Assembly (NCBI GenBank): GCA_937927845.1
Contig: CALFXE010000067.1
Coordinates: 1 to 64,000 of the forward strand
Origin: an uncultured Paludibacter sp.
GTDB taxonomy: Bacteria; Bacteroidota; Bacteroidia; Bacteroidales; Paludibacteraceae
Length of the DNA stretch: 64,000 bases
Reading direction: 5' to 3'
Shown: piece after piece, positions 9,001 through 18,004 of the stretch
Numbering within the stretch: position 1 is the stretch's first letter
How the letters are laid out: each line of letters starts with the position of its first letter
Translations under genes and position numbers: made by a program
Notes under the pieces: model-generated
The model's input: only the letters and a program-made list of their open reading frames with translations
Told to the model about the DNA's origin: nothing
Databases searched by the model: none

Positions 9001-11769
9001 GGACTGGATCTGAAAGGCTTGGGTATTCCCGACCTATACAATAGCCAAAAGGATGCAATTTGGATGGATAAACTCAATGGCGGGGGTATTATCGACCACG
9101 AAGTCGGGGGCGGTAAAACCCTGATAATGTGTGTAAGCGCCTACGAGAAAAAACGTTTGGGATTGGTAAATAAACCGCTCATTATGGCGCTCAAAGCCAA
9201 TGTTCATGAAATAGCCCAAACTTTCTGTACGGCTTACCCCAATGCAAAAGTGTTGTATCCGGGTAAAGAAGATTTCACCCCTGCTAAACGGGCGAAGATT
9301 TTCAACGAAATGAAGAATAACAACTGGGATGCAATCATTTTAACACACGAACAGTTTGGTATGATACCCCAGTCACCCGAAATTCAGCAACGGATATTAC
9401 AGGCGGAACTCGATAGCGTAGAAGAAAATCTGGAAGTGTTACGGGCACAAGGAAAGGAGATTTCCCGTGCTATGGAAAAAGGTTTAGTTAAAAGACAATT
9501 AAACCTTGAAGCCAAATTGGAAAATATAACCTACCAGATTGAGAACCGCAAGGATGACACCGTAGATTTCCGTCTTATGGGTATCGACCACTTGTATGTT
9601 GATGAGAGCCACCGATTCAAGAACCTGACCTTTACAACCCGACACGACAGGGTTGCAGGTCTGGGTAATGCCGAAGGCTCACAACGTGCCTTGAATATGC
9701 TTTTTGCCCTGCGTACCATTCAGGACAGGACGGGAAAAGATTTGGGAGCCACTTTTCTTTCAGGCACAACCATTTCCAACAGTTTGACAGAGTTATACTT
9801 GCTTTTCAAGTATCTCCGGCCGAACGAACTGGAACGACAGGGTATTAATACATTCGATGCGTGGGCGGCAATCTTCGCCAAAAAGTCGATAGACTACGAA
9901 TTTTCGGTAACGAATGAAATTGTGCAAAAAGAACGCTTTCGGTATTTTATCAAAGTACCCGAATTGGCAGCTTTTTATGCCGAAATAACAGACTATCGTT
10001 CTGCGGAGGATATTGGTATCGACCGCCCTGTAAAGAATGAAATTCTGCATAATATTCCACCAACACCCGACCAACAGGAGTTTATACAAAAGTTGGTAGA
10101 GTTCGCCAAAACAGGTAAAGGTGAAATATTAGGACGTGCGCCATTATCGGAAAGCGAAGAAAAAGCAAAAATGCTTATCGCTACCGATTACGCGCGAAAG
10201 ATGTCCCTCGATATGCGACTGATTGATCCAGTTAAATATGGCGACCATGTGGACAACAAGGCTTCCCATGTGGCTAAAATGGTATCAGACTACTACACAA
10301 AATTCAAAGACCACAAAGCAACCCAGTTCGTTTTCTCCGATTTAGGCACTTACAAACCCGGAGAATGGAACCCATGCTCCGAGATAAAGCGTAAACTGGT
10401 GGATGACTATGGAATCCCGGCTCACGAAATACGCTTTATTCAGGAAGCCAAAACGGATAAGGCTCGTAAAACCATGATTAAGGATATGAACGAGGGTAAA
10501 ATCCGTGTATTGTTCGGCTCTACCGAAATGTTGGGAACCGGAGTAAACGCCCAGAAACGATGCGTTGCAATCCACCATTTAGATGCGCCTTGGCGACCGT
10601 CAGACTTGGAACAGCGGGACGGTCGGGGCATTCGCAAGGGCAATGAAATTGCGAAGCTATATGCGGATAATAAAGTAGATGTACTTATCTATGCTGTGGA
10701 AAAATCGTTAGATGCGTACAAGTTCGGTTTACTTCACAACAAGCAGCTTTTCATTCGCCAGTTGAAAAATAATTCACTGGGTAGCCGTACTATCGACGAG
10801 GGAAGTATGGACGAAAAAGGCGGTATGAACTTCTCTGAATATGTGGCAATTCTTTCCGGCAATACCGAATTACTGGAGAAAGCACGATTGGAAAAGAAAA
10901 TCGCTTCTTTGGAATCCGAACGACAGGCATTCATGCGTGGCAAGTCATCATCACGTTACAAATTGGAGGATATTATATCCAATGTAGAGCAAAACAACGG
11001 GTTTATTAGCCGTATATCCAAAGATATTGAAGCGTTTAACACCCGTGTTCAGCATCAGCCGGACGGTATTACCCGCCTGAATCCTGTTCAGTTAGACGGA
11101 TTACAGGGCAGTAACCCAAAAGAAGTCGGGCTGAAGCTAAATGAAATAGCCGACAAAGCCCGCACACATGGAGCGCATGAGAAAATTGGTACACTTTACG
11201 GTTTTGATTTAATGGTAAAATCTGAAACCACTAATAAAGATGGCTTCGATGTTATACAAAATCGTTTCTTTATTAAGGGAGAGGGCAATATTCTCTACAA
11301 TTATAATCACGGGGTAATGGCTACTGATCCGAAGACCGCAGCACAAAATTTCCTGAATGCACTCGATACCATGCCTAAACTTTTGGAGAAGTATCAAGCG
11401 GATAATGAGAAGTTGCAAAAGGATATACCTGTACTGAAAGAAGTAGTCGAAGGTACTTGGCGTAAGGAACCGGAACTGAAAACCCTGAAAGACGAGTTAA
11501 TAAAGTTGGATAGGGAAATTCAGCTCTCACTTACTCCAATCAGTGAAACTGAAGGACAAGCGGAAACTGTACCTGATAAGACTGTTTCTACTACCAATCA
11601 GAACCAGTCGCAAGGCAAGACCGAAACATCGACTGTTCGGGATGCACCATTGCCAAATACTTTGCAGGGAGTTAAAGAAATAATGGGCGATAGGCTTGTT
11701 ATTGCATCGGTGGGTGGTAGTCCGCCGAAAGTGGATAAAAAGGATTCTTCTAAAAATTTCAAACTGTAA
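6052..11769 (+). CDS. Giant N6-adenine methylase / SNF2-like helicase fusion
   Basis: This 1905-residue protein joins an N-terminal methyltransferase to a C-terminal helicase. SAM-binding motif I is EPSAGTGAFI (131-140) and the catalytic motif IV is a variant, SNIPFG (195-200). A long Gln/Glu/Lys-rich middle segment follows. The helicase half has Walker A HEVGGGKT near residue 1020, Walker B VDESH near 1183, a SGTTISNS motif III and the arginine-rich motif VI QRDGRGIRKG near 1521. The C-terminus is coiled-coil-like. Such proteins are conserved in Bacteroidales conjugative elements and may protect or remodel element DNA during transfer; that role is inferred. It overlaps DUF1896 by 14 bases. 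Confidence 0.88.
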   Translation: MSYNKRTHLRQNIDAIKLALRLDKEQKKATPEEREILAKYSGFGGIKAILNPADKPEDIERWSKSEVELFPLVQELHEVLRESSPTPEVYKRYVSSLKSSILTAFYTPKPVIDVLADALKDSGITPTRFLEPSAGTGAFISSFKDIAPEANVTSFEKDLLTGKILSHLYPDDKVRIEGYEKMEGRYSQHFDVIASNIPFGDVSVFDPLLSNHEIPAVKQSTQAIHNYFFVKSVMSAREGGLIAFITSQGVLNSEQNKPIREYLMNSCDVVSAIRLPNNLFSDHAGTDVGSDLIVLQRNNKNIVPSQRQQDFIESRKLSNGISINNLFRDFNRVVQTRSKIDTDPYGKPAIVFTHEGGIEGIATDLRQMLKDDFSKHLDLQRYQNYAQENPAQSVTQQSQSAKLDNSNQITEQDIQELSDYASEMDRKLYAERPPQPEDFGIKEKKQNETEERQPAAPNTFRGTLFDMDDPAIKKAPTTEAKPQSVTQEPLITLYDLFGFTQEERSQVNKPKKRGRKFKLQASKSKELPFMDWREEMAHNAAQQREKLQQESAEAYPVFDARREEQLERLKEEAEREQQERMKPVPFLLEDIPSHYRDGSLVTDENNRIGYLRDLNGFQPMFHPLQLTGTQQAKASLYIEIRDTYHHLYSNEATRLEANPALREMLNRLYDDFTRRFGNINDAKNLSLIKMDAGGTEILSLERYIDGKAVKADIFQQPVAFNPNEITHADNAREALTASLNKHATVNLEYMAGLTGGTSDEILEELKGQVFFNPMIGSYEIKDKFISGNVISKAEHVERYIENHPDNEAAKESLKALKEAIPRPIAFEDLDFNFGERWIPSGIYSKYASHLFDTNVSVHYAQSRDEYTLKADSKNIKIWDQYAVKATSRTFDGIALMKHALHNTSPDITKKVNKLIDGEIKEVKVRDSESIQLANSKIDEIRNGFVEWLNEQSPEFKDRLADKYNRTFNCFVRPEYDGSHQEFPGLDLKGLGIPDLYNSQKDAIWMDKLNGGGIIDHEVGGGKTLIMCVSAYEKKRLGLVNKPLIMALKANVHEIAQTFCTAYPNAKVLYPGKEDFTPAKRAKIFNEMKNNNWDAIILTHEQFGMIPQSPEIQQRILQAELDSVEENLEVLRAQGKEISRAMEKGLVKRQLNLEAKLENITYQIENRKDDTVDFRLMGIDHLYVDESHRFKNLTFTTRHDRVAGLGNAEGSQRALNMLFALRTIQDRTGKDLGATFLSGTTISNSLTELYLLFKYLRPNELERQGINTFDAWAAIFAKKSIDYEFSVTNEIVQKERFRYFIKVPELAAFYAEITDYRSAEDIGIDRPVKNEILHNIPPTPDQQEFIQKLVEFAKTGKGEILGRAPLSESEEKAKMLIATDYARKMSLDMRLIDPVKYGDHVDNKASHVAKMVSDYYTKFKDHKATQFVFSDLGTYKPGEWNPCSEIKRKLVDDYGIPAHEIRFIQEAKTDKARKTMIKDMNEGKIRVLFGSTEMLGTGVNAQKRCVAIHHLDAPWRPSDLEQRDGRGIRKGNEIAKLYADNKVDVLIYAVEKSLDAYKFGLLHNKQLFIRQLKNNSLGSRTIDEGSMDEKGGMNFSEYVAILSGNTELLEKARLEKKIASLESERQAFMRGKSSSRYKLEDIISNVEQNNGFISRISKDIEAFNTRVQHQPDGITRLNPVQLDGLQGSNPKEVGLKLNEIADKARTHGAHEKIGTLYGFDLMVKSETTNKDGFDVIQNRFFIKGEGNILYNYNHGVMATDPKTAAQNFLNALDTMPKLLEKYQADNEKLQKDIPVLKEVVEGTWRKEPELKTLKDELIKLDREIQLSLTPISETEGQAETVPDKTVSTTNQNQSQGKTETSTVRDAPLPNTLQGVKEIMGDRLVIASVGGSPPKVDKKDSSKNFKL

Positions 11770-11773
11770 AAAT

Positions 11774-11810
11774 AAAGCCCGTGCCTGTCATCACGACGGT
11801 ACGGGCTTTT
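11774..11810. terminator. Bidirectional terminator between converging genes
   Basis: AAAGCCCGTGCC (11774-11785) pairs with GGTACGGGCTTT (11798-11809) with one G-T mismatch pair. It carries A-rich and T-rich flanks on both sides, so it can serve the plus-strand methylase gene and the minus-strand HTH gene. Confidence 0.75.
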
Positions 11811-11855
11811 GAATATAAATTCATAAAAACTATAAATATGGAAATAGTAATGCCC

Positions 11856-12164
11856 TCACGGGTTTTTCTTATTGTTGCCCCTTTTCTTGTTAAAGTTTTC
11901 CCTGATGAAAATATGAACATCACTTTCTTTGTAGTATGTCTTATGATAAACTGTCTGAAAAGGCAGTTCTCCGGTACTACGATAGCGTTGCAGGGTGCGT
12001 TTACTTACATTAAGCAACATGCACAAATCCTGATTATCAAGCAAAATTTCTCCATCTAACATATTCCTACGTTTACTCATTTTATCAAGTATTTTATCTA
12101 TTTTGTCGAAGCGATCCATGATACGCTCCATCCATGCTTCAAAATTTTCTCTATCTATATACAT
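11856..12164 (-). CDS. Excisionase-like helix-turn-helix protein (HTH_17 type)
   Basis: This 102-residue protein has an acidic N-terminal helix rich in Met/Asp/Lys and a MerR/excisionase-like winged helix. The core is DNQDLCMLLNVSKRTLQRYRSTGELPF...YYKESDVHIFI, the pattern of Xis2c/Xis2d-like proteins in Bacteroides elements. It probably binds element DNA as a recombination directionality factor or regulator. It follows the primase-helicase gene by 12 bases on the same strand, so they are likely co-transcribed. Confidence 0.75.
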   Translation of the reverse strand: MYIDRENFEAWMERIMDRFDKIDKILDKMSKRRNMLDGEILLDNQDLCMLLNVSKRTLQRYRSTGELPFQTVYHKTYYKESDVHIFIRENFNKKRGNNKKNP

Positions 12165-12176
12165 AGTATTTCGTTT

Positions 12177-14216
12177 TTAGATGATATGCCCTATCATAAA
12201 GTAGTTTTGATTGGACGGATCTTTTATAATTATATCTTTCTCTCGCATATATTTAATATAGCTTTTGGCGGTACGTTCCTTTACATCCATTATCTGCTGT
12301 ATGCGGTCGCATAGGTCTATATAGGTCAGATGCCTTTGTGAATCGAATATCTCACGGGCAACTGTCGCCAGTTCTTTCTCTTTCCTTTTTTCTTTTTCCT
12401 CTCGTGGTTTTTCTCCGATATATATGTGCATACCTAATTCTTTATCCCACGAAAACTGCATTAAAGGAACGTCGAGAGGACTGCCGTCCCTTACTTTGAG
12501 CGCCTTCACCACTGATATTGACGGATCGCTGTCAAGTTCTATACTAAGGATTGCAGCAGCTTTGCGTTGTAATTCCGAACCAAGATGCCCACGCAATTTC
12601 AAGCCATTGGGTACATAATGAAGCACACATATAATACAGGTACGGTATATTCCTGCCAACCTGTATAGTTCATCCATAATCCTGATGCTTTCAACTTCGT
12701 CATTTGCCGATGACACTAAATCTGCTATCCCGTCAATGACAACTAAGCGAATGCCCTCATATTCGTAATGGTACTTATCCATACTCTGAACAATAGCTTG
12801 TAACCGTTCTTTTCGGGACATTCCCGTAAGAGAAAAAGCCCGTAGTTCTTCCGGTTTTTCTTCCAGTTTAGCACGCTTTAAAAGATTTGATACATTTTTG
12901 AAAAGCTGTACTTCCGATTGTTCCGTATCATAGAGCAAAACCGCTTTATGGTCGGAATTATCCCGTACATCAACGCCTAAAGTATCTATGGGACGATTGT
13001 CGTTTCTTATCGAACCTGCAATCAGGGCAGCAACATAGTTACTTTTTCCTGTGCCTTCACCGCCAGTGATACAAAGGATATTACCCTGTGTGCCCAGTGG
13101 TACGTCGCCGGCAGATATAACTTCCTCTGCTTTTGCCGGAGGATTGTTAAAATCAATTTCGCATGATTTCAGCATGGTCATTGTTTCATTATATAGGTTA
13201 TCAAGAAAATCGAGAAATAATTGTCGGAACTCTTTCCGGCTATTACCCTTACTGAAATAGTCGGTAATATCTTTGTCCTTTTTTTCTCCCGAAAGTGGGA
13301 GTACAAGACGTTTAACACCATATTCGGACAATGCCTTTTCATGCTTCACCGCACTATCTGTTCCTGTTTTATCTGCATCATAGAGCAGTACAATATGTTT
13401 AAACCGGAATGTCAGTTTGTAGATGATCCCTGTCGGGATTATAGAGGTTTCACTATTAAAGCAGATAGCGTGGAATCCATGAGCGGCAAGTGTCATCACG
13501 TCTTTTTCTCCGCCGGTGATAAACAGCGTATCTCCTTTGGCGGGTAATTGCTCCAGTCCGAAACAGTAATTCTCCCCGATATTACCACCATATAAAAAAC
13601 GGACTTCCGAAAACGGACGGTAAATCTTCACATACCGTTTACTCATATATCCGAAAATAGGCTCATTTTCTGATGAAGTATAGTAGAATGGTTTATTGTC
13701 TTTATTTTCGCTTCTAAATTCTTTCAGGGAAACTGTTTTGTAGTATTTCAATATTTCGGGCGTAATACCTGATTGCTTCCAAAAATCCAGTTCTTTTTGA
13801 GTGAATTTTTGTTGAATGATATTATACGGTTTGTTTTTGGGTAGTTCAGGCGTAGGCTGTTGTTTGTTCGATGTGATTGGCTGCGGAGTATGAGAGTAAT
13901 CGGAATCACCCAGTCCTAATGCCATATCCCTGTTTATTGTCTTTAATATTTCGACAAAATCAGCTCCATTGCTACAATCCAAACCGTTCAATCTTCCAAC
14001 GAAGAAAAAGCAATCGCCACTGTAATCGTCATTGCCGAAATCCTTAATTTTATAAACGCCATTACGACGGTCAAAATATACATTGCACGATGCTTTACGG
14101 TCTTCATACAAAGGATTAAGGAAATTACGTCCTGTTTTCCATTGGACTGGGATATAGTGTTTGAATACGTCCAAACCGTTATTCGTCCGTCTTAATAATT
14201 CGTCTTTGTTGAGCAT
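12177..14216 (-). CDS. Toprim primase / RecA-like helicase (RepA-type) fusion
   Basis: The 679-residue protein starts with a DnaG/CHC2-like region that lacks the zinc-binding cysteines (CNVYFDRRNGVYKIKDFG). A Toprim segment follows (LFITGGEKDVMTLAAHG, then LLYDADKTG). The C-terminal half is a RecA/DnaB-like ATPase with Walker A GGEGTGKS at about residue 385 and Walker B VVIDGIADLV. The terminal ~70 residues look like a winged helix. It probably primes and unwinds the element after excision or transfer, like RepA/primase proteins of other Bacteroidales elements. Its first 38 bases overlap the end of the upstream HTH gene. Confidence 0.75.
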   Translation of the reverse strand: MLNKDELLRRTNNGLDVFKHYIPVQWKTGRNFLNPLYEDRKASCNVYFDRRNGVYKIKDFGNDDYSGDCFFFVGRLNGLDCSNGADFVEILKTINRDMALGLGDSDYSHTPQPITSNKQQPTPELPKNKPYNIIQQKFTQKELDFWKQSGITPEILKYYKTVSLKEFRSENKDNKPFYYTSSENEPIFGYMSKRYVKIYRPFSEVRFLYGGNIGENYCFGLEQLPAKGDTLFITGGEKDVMTLAAHGFHAICFNSETSIIPTGIIYKLTFRFKHIVLLYDADKTGTDSAVKHEKALSEYGVKRLVLPLSGEKKDKDITDYFSKGNSRKEFRQLFLDFLDNLYNETMTMLKSCEIDFNNPPAKAEEVISAGDVPLGTQGNILCITGGEGTGKSNYVAALIAGSIRNDNRPIDTLGVDVRDNSDHKAVLLYDTEQSEVQLFKNVSNLLKRAKLEEKPEELRAFSLTGMSRKERLQAIVQSMDKYHYEYEGIRLVVIDGIADLVSSANDEVESIRIMDELYRLAGIYRTCIICVLHYVPNGLKLRGHLGSELQRKAAAILSIELDSDPSISVVKALKVRDGSPLDVPLMQFSWDKELGMHIYIGEKPREEKEKRKEKELATVAREIFDSQRHLTYIDLCDRIQQIMDVKERTAKSYIKYMREKDIIIKDPSNQNYFMIGHII

Positions 14217-14538
14217 GGAGTTTATGATTATTTATAAGGTCATTCATACATTCGTCAGAACTGCGTATCTTCTTTTCATTGAGCATCCGTTTTATTTCAG
14301 CAATGGTATAATATGATTTGCCGGAGATAATAGAATAAGAAATCATCCGGTTACTGCGTAAACGTTGAAGTGTTCGCTCACTGATTTTGAGAAAGGTGCA
14401 TACTTCGTAACTGTCCACCCACATTTCGTCCGGGTTGGTAGTGCCATTTTCCTGATGATCTATCACGAATTTTGCTATGGCATTAATTTTAGAAATTAAT
14501 TCTTTGTATGCTTGTGACTCTATTGTAATGACATCCAT
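14179..14538 (-). CDS. Excisionase-like helix-turn-helix protein
   Basis: This 119-residue protein is of the same family as the one at 11856-12164. It has a helical N-terminus, then DSYEVCTFLKISERTLQRLRSNRMISY...YYTIAEIKRML, a MerR-like HTH with wing. It is the first gene of the minus-strand set HTH, primase-helicase, HTH. Its 3' end overlaps the primase start by 38 bases. Such paired small HTH proteins act as excision or regulatory factors in CTnDOT-type elements. Confidence 0.75.
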   Translation of the reverse strand: MDVITIESQAYKELISKINAIAKFVIDHQENGTTNPDEMWVDSYEVCTFLKISERTLQRLRSNRMISYSIISGKSYYTIAEIKRMLNEKKIRSSDECMNDLINNHKLHAQQRRIIKTDE

Positions 14539-14669
14539 AATTGCTACTTATTGAATTGCTGCAAAGTTCGGAAGTTGCAAAAACGTAGAATGACAAGTTG
14601 CTATAACTATTTTTGAAATTTCATTCTAAATATCTAATAATCAGAATGTTTTAGTTTTGTTTTTTTAGG

Positions 14670-14694
14670 AATGTAAAGTGAGAATCTTTACATT
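14670..14694. repeat. Perfect 9-bp inverted repeat, candidate operator
   Basis: AATGTAAAG (14670-14678) and CTTTACATT (14686-14694) flank a 7-base spacer. It lies about 130 bases upstream of the HTH-primase operon and has no T-run, so an operator is more likely than a terminator. No cognate protein can be named. Confidence 0.4.
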
Positions 14695-14720
14695 GGGTAT
14701 TTTTGGAAGAAAAAGACGTA

Positions 14721-14753
14721 AAAAAGCCCTGAAAATGATAGTTTTTCAGGGCT
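14721..14753 (-). terminator. Terminator after rteC
   Basis: An 11-bp stem AGCCCTGAAAA/TTTTCAGGGCT (14725-14735, 14743-14753) is followed on the minus strand by a T-run (plus-strand A-run 14721-14725). It lies downstream of the rteC stop at 14878. Confidence 0.7.
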
Positions 14754-14877
14754 AAAAGAGGGAAAATCCGTTAAGATAAACTTTATATCATCTTTATATT
14801 GATTTTCTCATAACTTATTGATAATGAATTGATTTTTATAATTACTTCTGCTGTTTTTTTATTGACCACCTGACATT

Positions 14878-15726
14878 TTACCTGTTATCGTCATCATCCA
14901 TTTTTTTGTTAAGGCTATCTCGCAATGAATCAAGATATAAAGTCCGGCTTTCTTTCCGGTTTCTGATATTCAAATAGATGCGGTAAAACTCTCCGGCATC
15001 GGTATTGAAAACATTACAGAAATAATCTATCAACTCTTTAATATCAATGTTTCCATAATTTATGCTTCCTTTTGCATATATAGCATAAATCAGTTCGACA
15101 AGTTCTGTTTTAGTTCCTGTCCAAGTATGTTTTATACGGGGAAATTTAGAGTTATCCATTTCGTTTTCAGGATGTTTTTCCAGTTTATTTAATTCAGCAT
15201 TGAGATAAATACGGAGCATCTCATTGGCTAATATTTTAGAAACTTTGTAATCAAAACTGGTAGAAAAATTATTATCCCTTTCAAAGTAGAAGCAATCTAC
15301 ATTAAGTTCAATATTCGGCTCTACCCGAAGAAAATAATAACGGTCAAGATGAGTCTTCTCTGTCCTGTAATACTGGTAGAAATCTAAGTTTTTATCAAAA
15401 TAATCTTTTATCCTGTCTAATTCCCTTATTATATAATTTTTCTGTGCCGTATCACTTCCAGTCGGTCGATTAGTTTCTATCTTATAAATCTCCGAGTAAT
15501 AGATTAATTTGCTGAAAAGTTGGGGTTTGTACTCTTTAAAAAAACATATTTCTTCATCATCACTTTTGAACTTATAATCGTTCAGTTTCATCTTTAGCTG
15601 TTGCATAATTCCTTTTAGCAACAAAACTGCTTTTTTAGCTTTTCTTAAAGAGGCTTCTTCTTCCAGTTCAATAGCTTCAAGCTGATCATTCACTTTTTCG
15701 ATTATAGTATTGACGTGTTTATTCAT
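14878..15726 (-). CDS. rteC: RteC-like excision/transfer regulator
   Basis: The protein matches the RteC family, which in CTnDOT is induced under RteB control and activates the excision operon. The likely start is the ATG at 15726 (MNKHVNTIIEKVNDQL); an upstream ATG at 15762 would place 12 atypical residues in front. It is soluble, with an N-terminal coiled-coil-like half and a helical C-terminal domain containing HTWTGTKTELVELIYAIYAKGSINYG, the conserved RteC winged-helix-like region. RteA and RteB are not in this window. The gene lies downstream of the ATPase gene, within 40 bases, and may be co-transcribed with the metal cargo. Confidence 0.85.
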   Translation of the reverse strand: MNKHVNTIIEKVNDQLEAIELEEEASLRKAKKAVLLLKGIMQQLKMKLNDYKFKSDDEEICFFKEYKPQLFSKLIYYSEIYKIETNRPTGSDTAQKNYIIRELDRIKDYFDKNLDFYQYYRTEKTHLDRYYFLRVEPNIELNVDCFYFERDNNFSTSFDYKVSKILANEMLRIYLNAELNKLEKHPENEMDNSKFPRIKHTWTGTKTELVELIYAIYAKGSINYGNIDIKELIDYFCNVFNTDAGEFYRIYLNIRNRKESRTLYLDSLRDSLNKKMDDDDNR

Positions 15727-15764
15727 AAGGCTATATTTTAGGTACAAACCCCAACAGGGCATAA

Positions 15765-17708
15765 TTAAAATTTCATTTTCAAAATCCTAATAGCGTTCAA
15801 TATCGCCAATAACGATACCCCAACATCAGCAAATACCGCTTCCCATAAGGTTGCAACACCTCCTGCACCCAAAATCAACACAATGAGCTTTACACCAAAA
15901 GCCAGACTTATATTCTGTATAACAATTCGGCGTGTAGCTTTGCCTATTGTTATAGCCGTTGCTATCCGGCTCGGTTGGTCTGTCTGAATAATAACGTCTG
16001 CCGTTTCTATGGCAACGTCGCTACCCAGTCCACCCATTGCAATGCCTACGTCGCTCATGGCAAGAACAGGCGCATCGTTTATCCCATCGCCTACAAAAGC
16101 AATGTTATTACCCGGATCGGACTTCAACTGCTCTACATACTCAACCTTTCCTTCGGGCAGCAGATCGCCATGCGCTTGCGTAACGTTCAACTCTGTGGCA
16201 AGCTGCGAAACGATGGCCTGTTTATCTCCTGACAGCATTACAATATTCTTAATTCCTAACTCACGCAAAGCGTTCACGGCTGTAGCTGCATCCTCTTTCG
16301 GAGCATCGGCTACCAGAATATATCCGGAATAGATGCCATTGATAGCGCAAACAACAATCGTTTCGGGTATAGTCGCTATTTCCGGCGGGAACTCTACATT
16401 GTTTTTTATCAATAATTTAGGATTACCCACAAGAACTATTTTACCATTGATAGAAGCCTGTAAGCCGTGCCCTGCGATTTCATTCACAATCTCCGGCTTA
16501 ATTACTTCGATATTCTGCTCTTTTGCATATTCCACAATAGCTTTCGCTATGGGATGCGTACTTTGCGTTTCAACCGAAGCCACTAAATTCACAAGGTCTG
16601 TTTCGAGCAGAAAATCTGCCGGAACAATCTTTTGTACCTTGAAAACTCCCTGTGTCAGTGTTCCGGTTTTATCCATCACCACCGTATTTACTTTGGTAAT
16701 GGCTTCCAAATAGTTGCTTCCTTTAAATAGTATTCCTTTACGGCTTGCCGCCCCGATACCACCAAAGTAGCCCAACGGTATGCTGATAACCAAAGCACAC
16801 GGGCAGGAAATAACGAGGAATACCAATCCACGATAAACCCAGTCGTACAACACAAAATTGAATGCCGGATTAATAGCAGAGTATGCCAGTGGTAATAACA
16901 CTATAAGCGCAGCCAGTGCCACCACTATCGGAGTATAGATGCGGGCAAATTTGCGTATGAACTGTTCTGCGGGTGCCTTTTTTTCTGTGGCGTTCTGAAC
17001 AAGGTCAAGAATACGAGCCAAAGCACTCATACCAAATGGTTTCGTTACTTCAATTCTTGAAACATTGTCGGTAAGTATCATACCTGCAAATACGTCCTCA
17101 TTTTTCCGTATCGTTCTGGGAACACTCTCTCCAGTTAATGCCGAAGTATTAAAAGATGCCGATTCATTCAGTAAAATTCCGTCAAGAGGCACTCTTTCGC
17201 CTACCTTGACTTCCACAATATCACCTACATTTACATTCTCCGGCGACATTATTTCAGTTTTATCCATCTTAATAACTGTCGCTGTTTCTGGTCGGACATC
17301 AAGTAATGCACTAATGCTCCTTTTTGCACGGTTTACCGCTGCATCCTGAAAGAGTTCGCCTACGGCATAGAACAGCATTACTGCAACGCCTTCGGGGTAT
17401 TCTCCGATAAAGAACGCCCCGATGGTAGCTATACTCATCAATGTAAACTCGCTGAATACGTCTTTCTGGCGAATGGCTTCCCATGCTTCTTTTATCACCG
17501 GTAAGCCTACCGGAATATAAGCGATGATATACCATGCGAGTTGTACCCACTTATCGGCAAAGAACGAAAGCCCGACAGCGGAAAAGATGATGCCTGCAAT
17601 CAGCATCACAAAGGAGATAGCCGCCCGGATGTAACCTCTTTTCTGTGAGGTATCCATTTCCTGTTTGGTCTTGTCTATAACACAAGCCCCATCATTGCAA
17701 TTTCCCAT
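15765..17708 (-). CDS. P1B-type heavy-metal ATPase (Zn/Cd/Pb class)
   Basis: This 647-residue inner-membrane pump exports divalent metal. It has TGES (192-195), the membrane metal site CPC (302-304), the phosphorylation motif DKTGT (346-350), a THPIAKAIV histidine motif and GDGINDAPVLA. The last membrane segments carry a lysine (FGVKLIVLILG) and DVGVSLLAILNAIR, the Lys/Asp pair typical of the P1B-2 (ZntA/CadA) class. There is no N-terminal HMA domain; only a short Cys-containing leader (GNCNDGAC) is present. It sits at the end of the CusBAC-type operon, so cytoplasmic and periplasmic export are encoded together. Confidence 0.92.
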   Translation of the reverse strand: MGNCNDGACVIDKTKQEMDTSQKRGYIRAAISFVMLIAGIIFSAVGLSFFADKWVQLAWYIIAYIPVGLPVIKEAWEAIRQKDVFSEFTLMSIATIGAFFIGEYPEGVAVMLFYAVGELFQDAAVNRAKRSISALLDVRPETATVIKMDKTEIMSPENVNVGDIVEVKVGERVPLDGILLNESASFNTSALTGESVPRTIRKNEDVFAGMILTDNVSRIEVTKPFGMSALARILDLVQNATEKKAPAEQFIRKFARIYTPIVVALAALIVLLPLAYSAINPAFNFVLYDWVYRGLVFLVISCPCALVISIPLGYFGGIGAASRKGILFKGSNYLEAITKVNTVVMDKTGTLTQGVFKVQKIVPADFLLETDLVNLVASVETQSTHPIAKAIVEYAKEQNIEVIKPEIVNEIAGHGLQASINGKIVLVGNPKLLIKNNVEFPPEIATIPETIVVCAINGIYSGYILVADAPKEDAATAVNALRELGIKNIVMLSGDKQAIVSQLATELNVTQAHGDLLPEGKVEYVEQLKSDPGNNIAFVGDGINDAPVLAMSDVGIAMGGLGSDVAIETADVIIQTDQPSRIATAITIGKATRRIVIQNISLAFGVKLIVLILGAGGVATLWEAVFADVGVSLLAILNAIRILKMKF

Positions 17709-17720
17709 AATTATTTTAAT

Positions 17721-17993
17721 TTATCGTTTATACTTCTTTTTATACAATTCCTCATTCAAAAACACAAATGGTAATAGTGTAAACAAAGTCCCAAAGAATA
17801 AGACTTCCTTTAACGGCCATCTATGAAAGAAACAATGATGATGGGGACATCTGGTTACATAATACCATAACAAAAAACCTAATGTAATCCCAATGGTTAT
17901 ACTTAACGCTACAATCCATTTTTTTGCTCTTGAACTAATCATTTTTTTCTTTGCAATGACCTTACTCTTTTTTTTCTTTTGCTGTCTTTTCAT
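17721..17993 (-). CDS. Small membrane protein with CPHHHC motif
   Basis: This 90-residue protein has a very Lys-rich cytoplasmic N-terminus (about residues 1-28). Two membrane segments follow (about 30-47 and 63-80), separated by a loop with RCPHHHCFFHRW. The Cys/His loop is likely extracytoplasmic and could bind metal. I do not recognise the family. It lies between the efflux outer-membrane gene and the ATPase gene in one tight minus-strand run, which supports a role in metal handling. Confidence 0.6.
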   Translation of the reverse strand: MKRQQKKKKSKVIAKKKMISSRAKKWIVALSITIGITLGFLLWYYVTRCPHHHCFFHRWPLKEVLFFGTLFTLLPFVFLNEELYKKKYKR

Positions 17994-18004
17994 GACATCA
18001 TTTT

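Larger units (their letters stand above)
14539..14877. other. Intergenic region upstream of the HTH-primase operon
   Basis: No gene is visible here. The region holds the RteC terminator (14721-14753) and a 9-bp palindrome (14670-14694). A weak minus-strand -7-like box, CAAAGTTC on the plus strand (14572-14579), sits about 35 bases ahead of the HTH gene. Confidence 0.5.
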
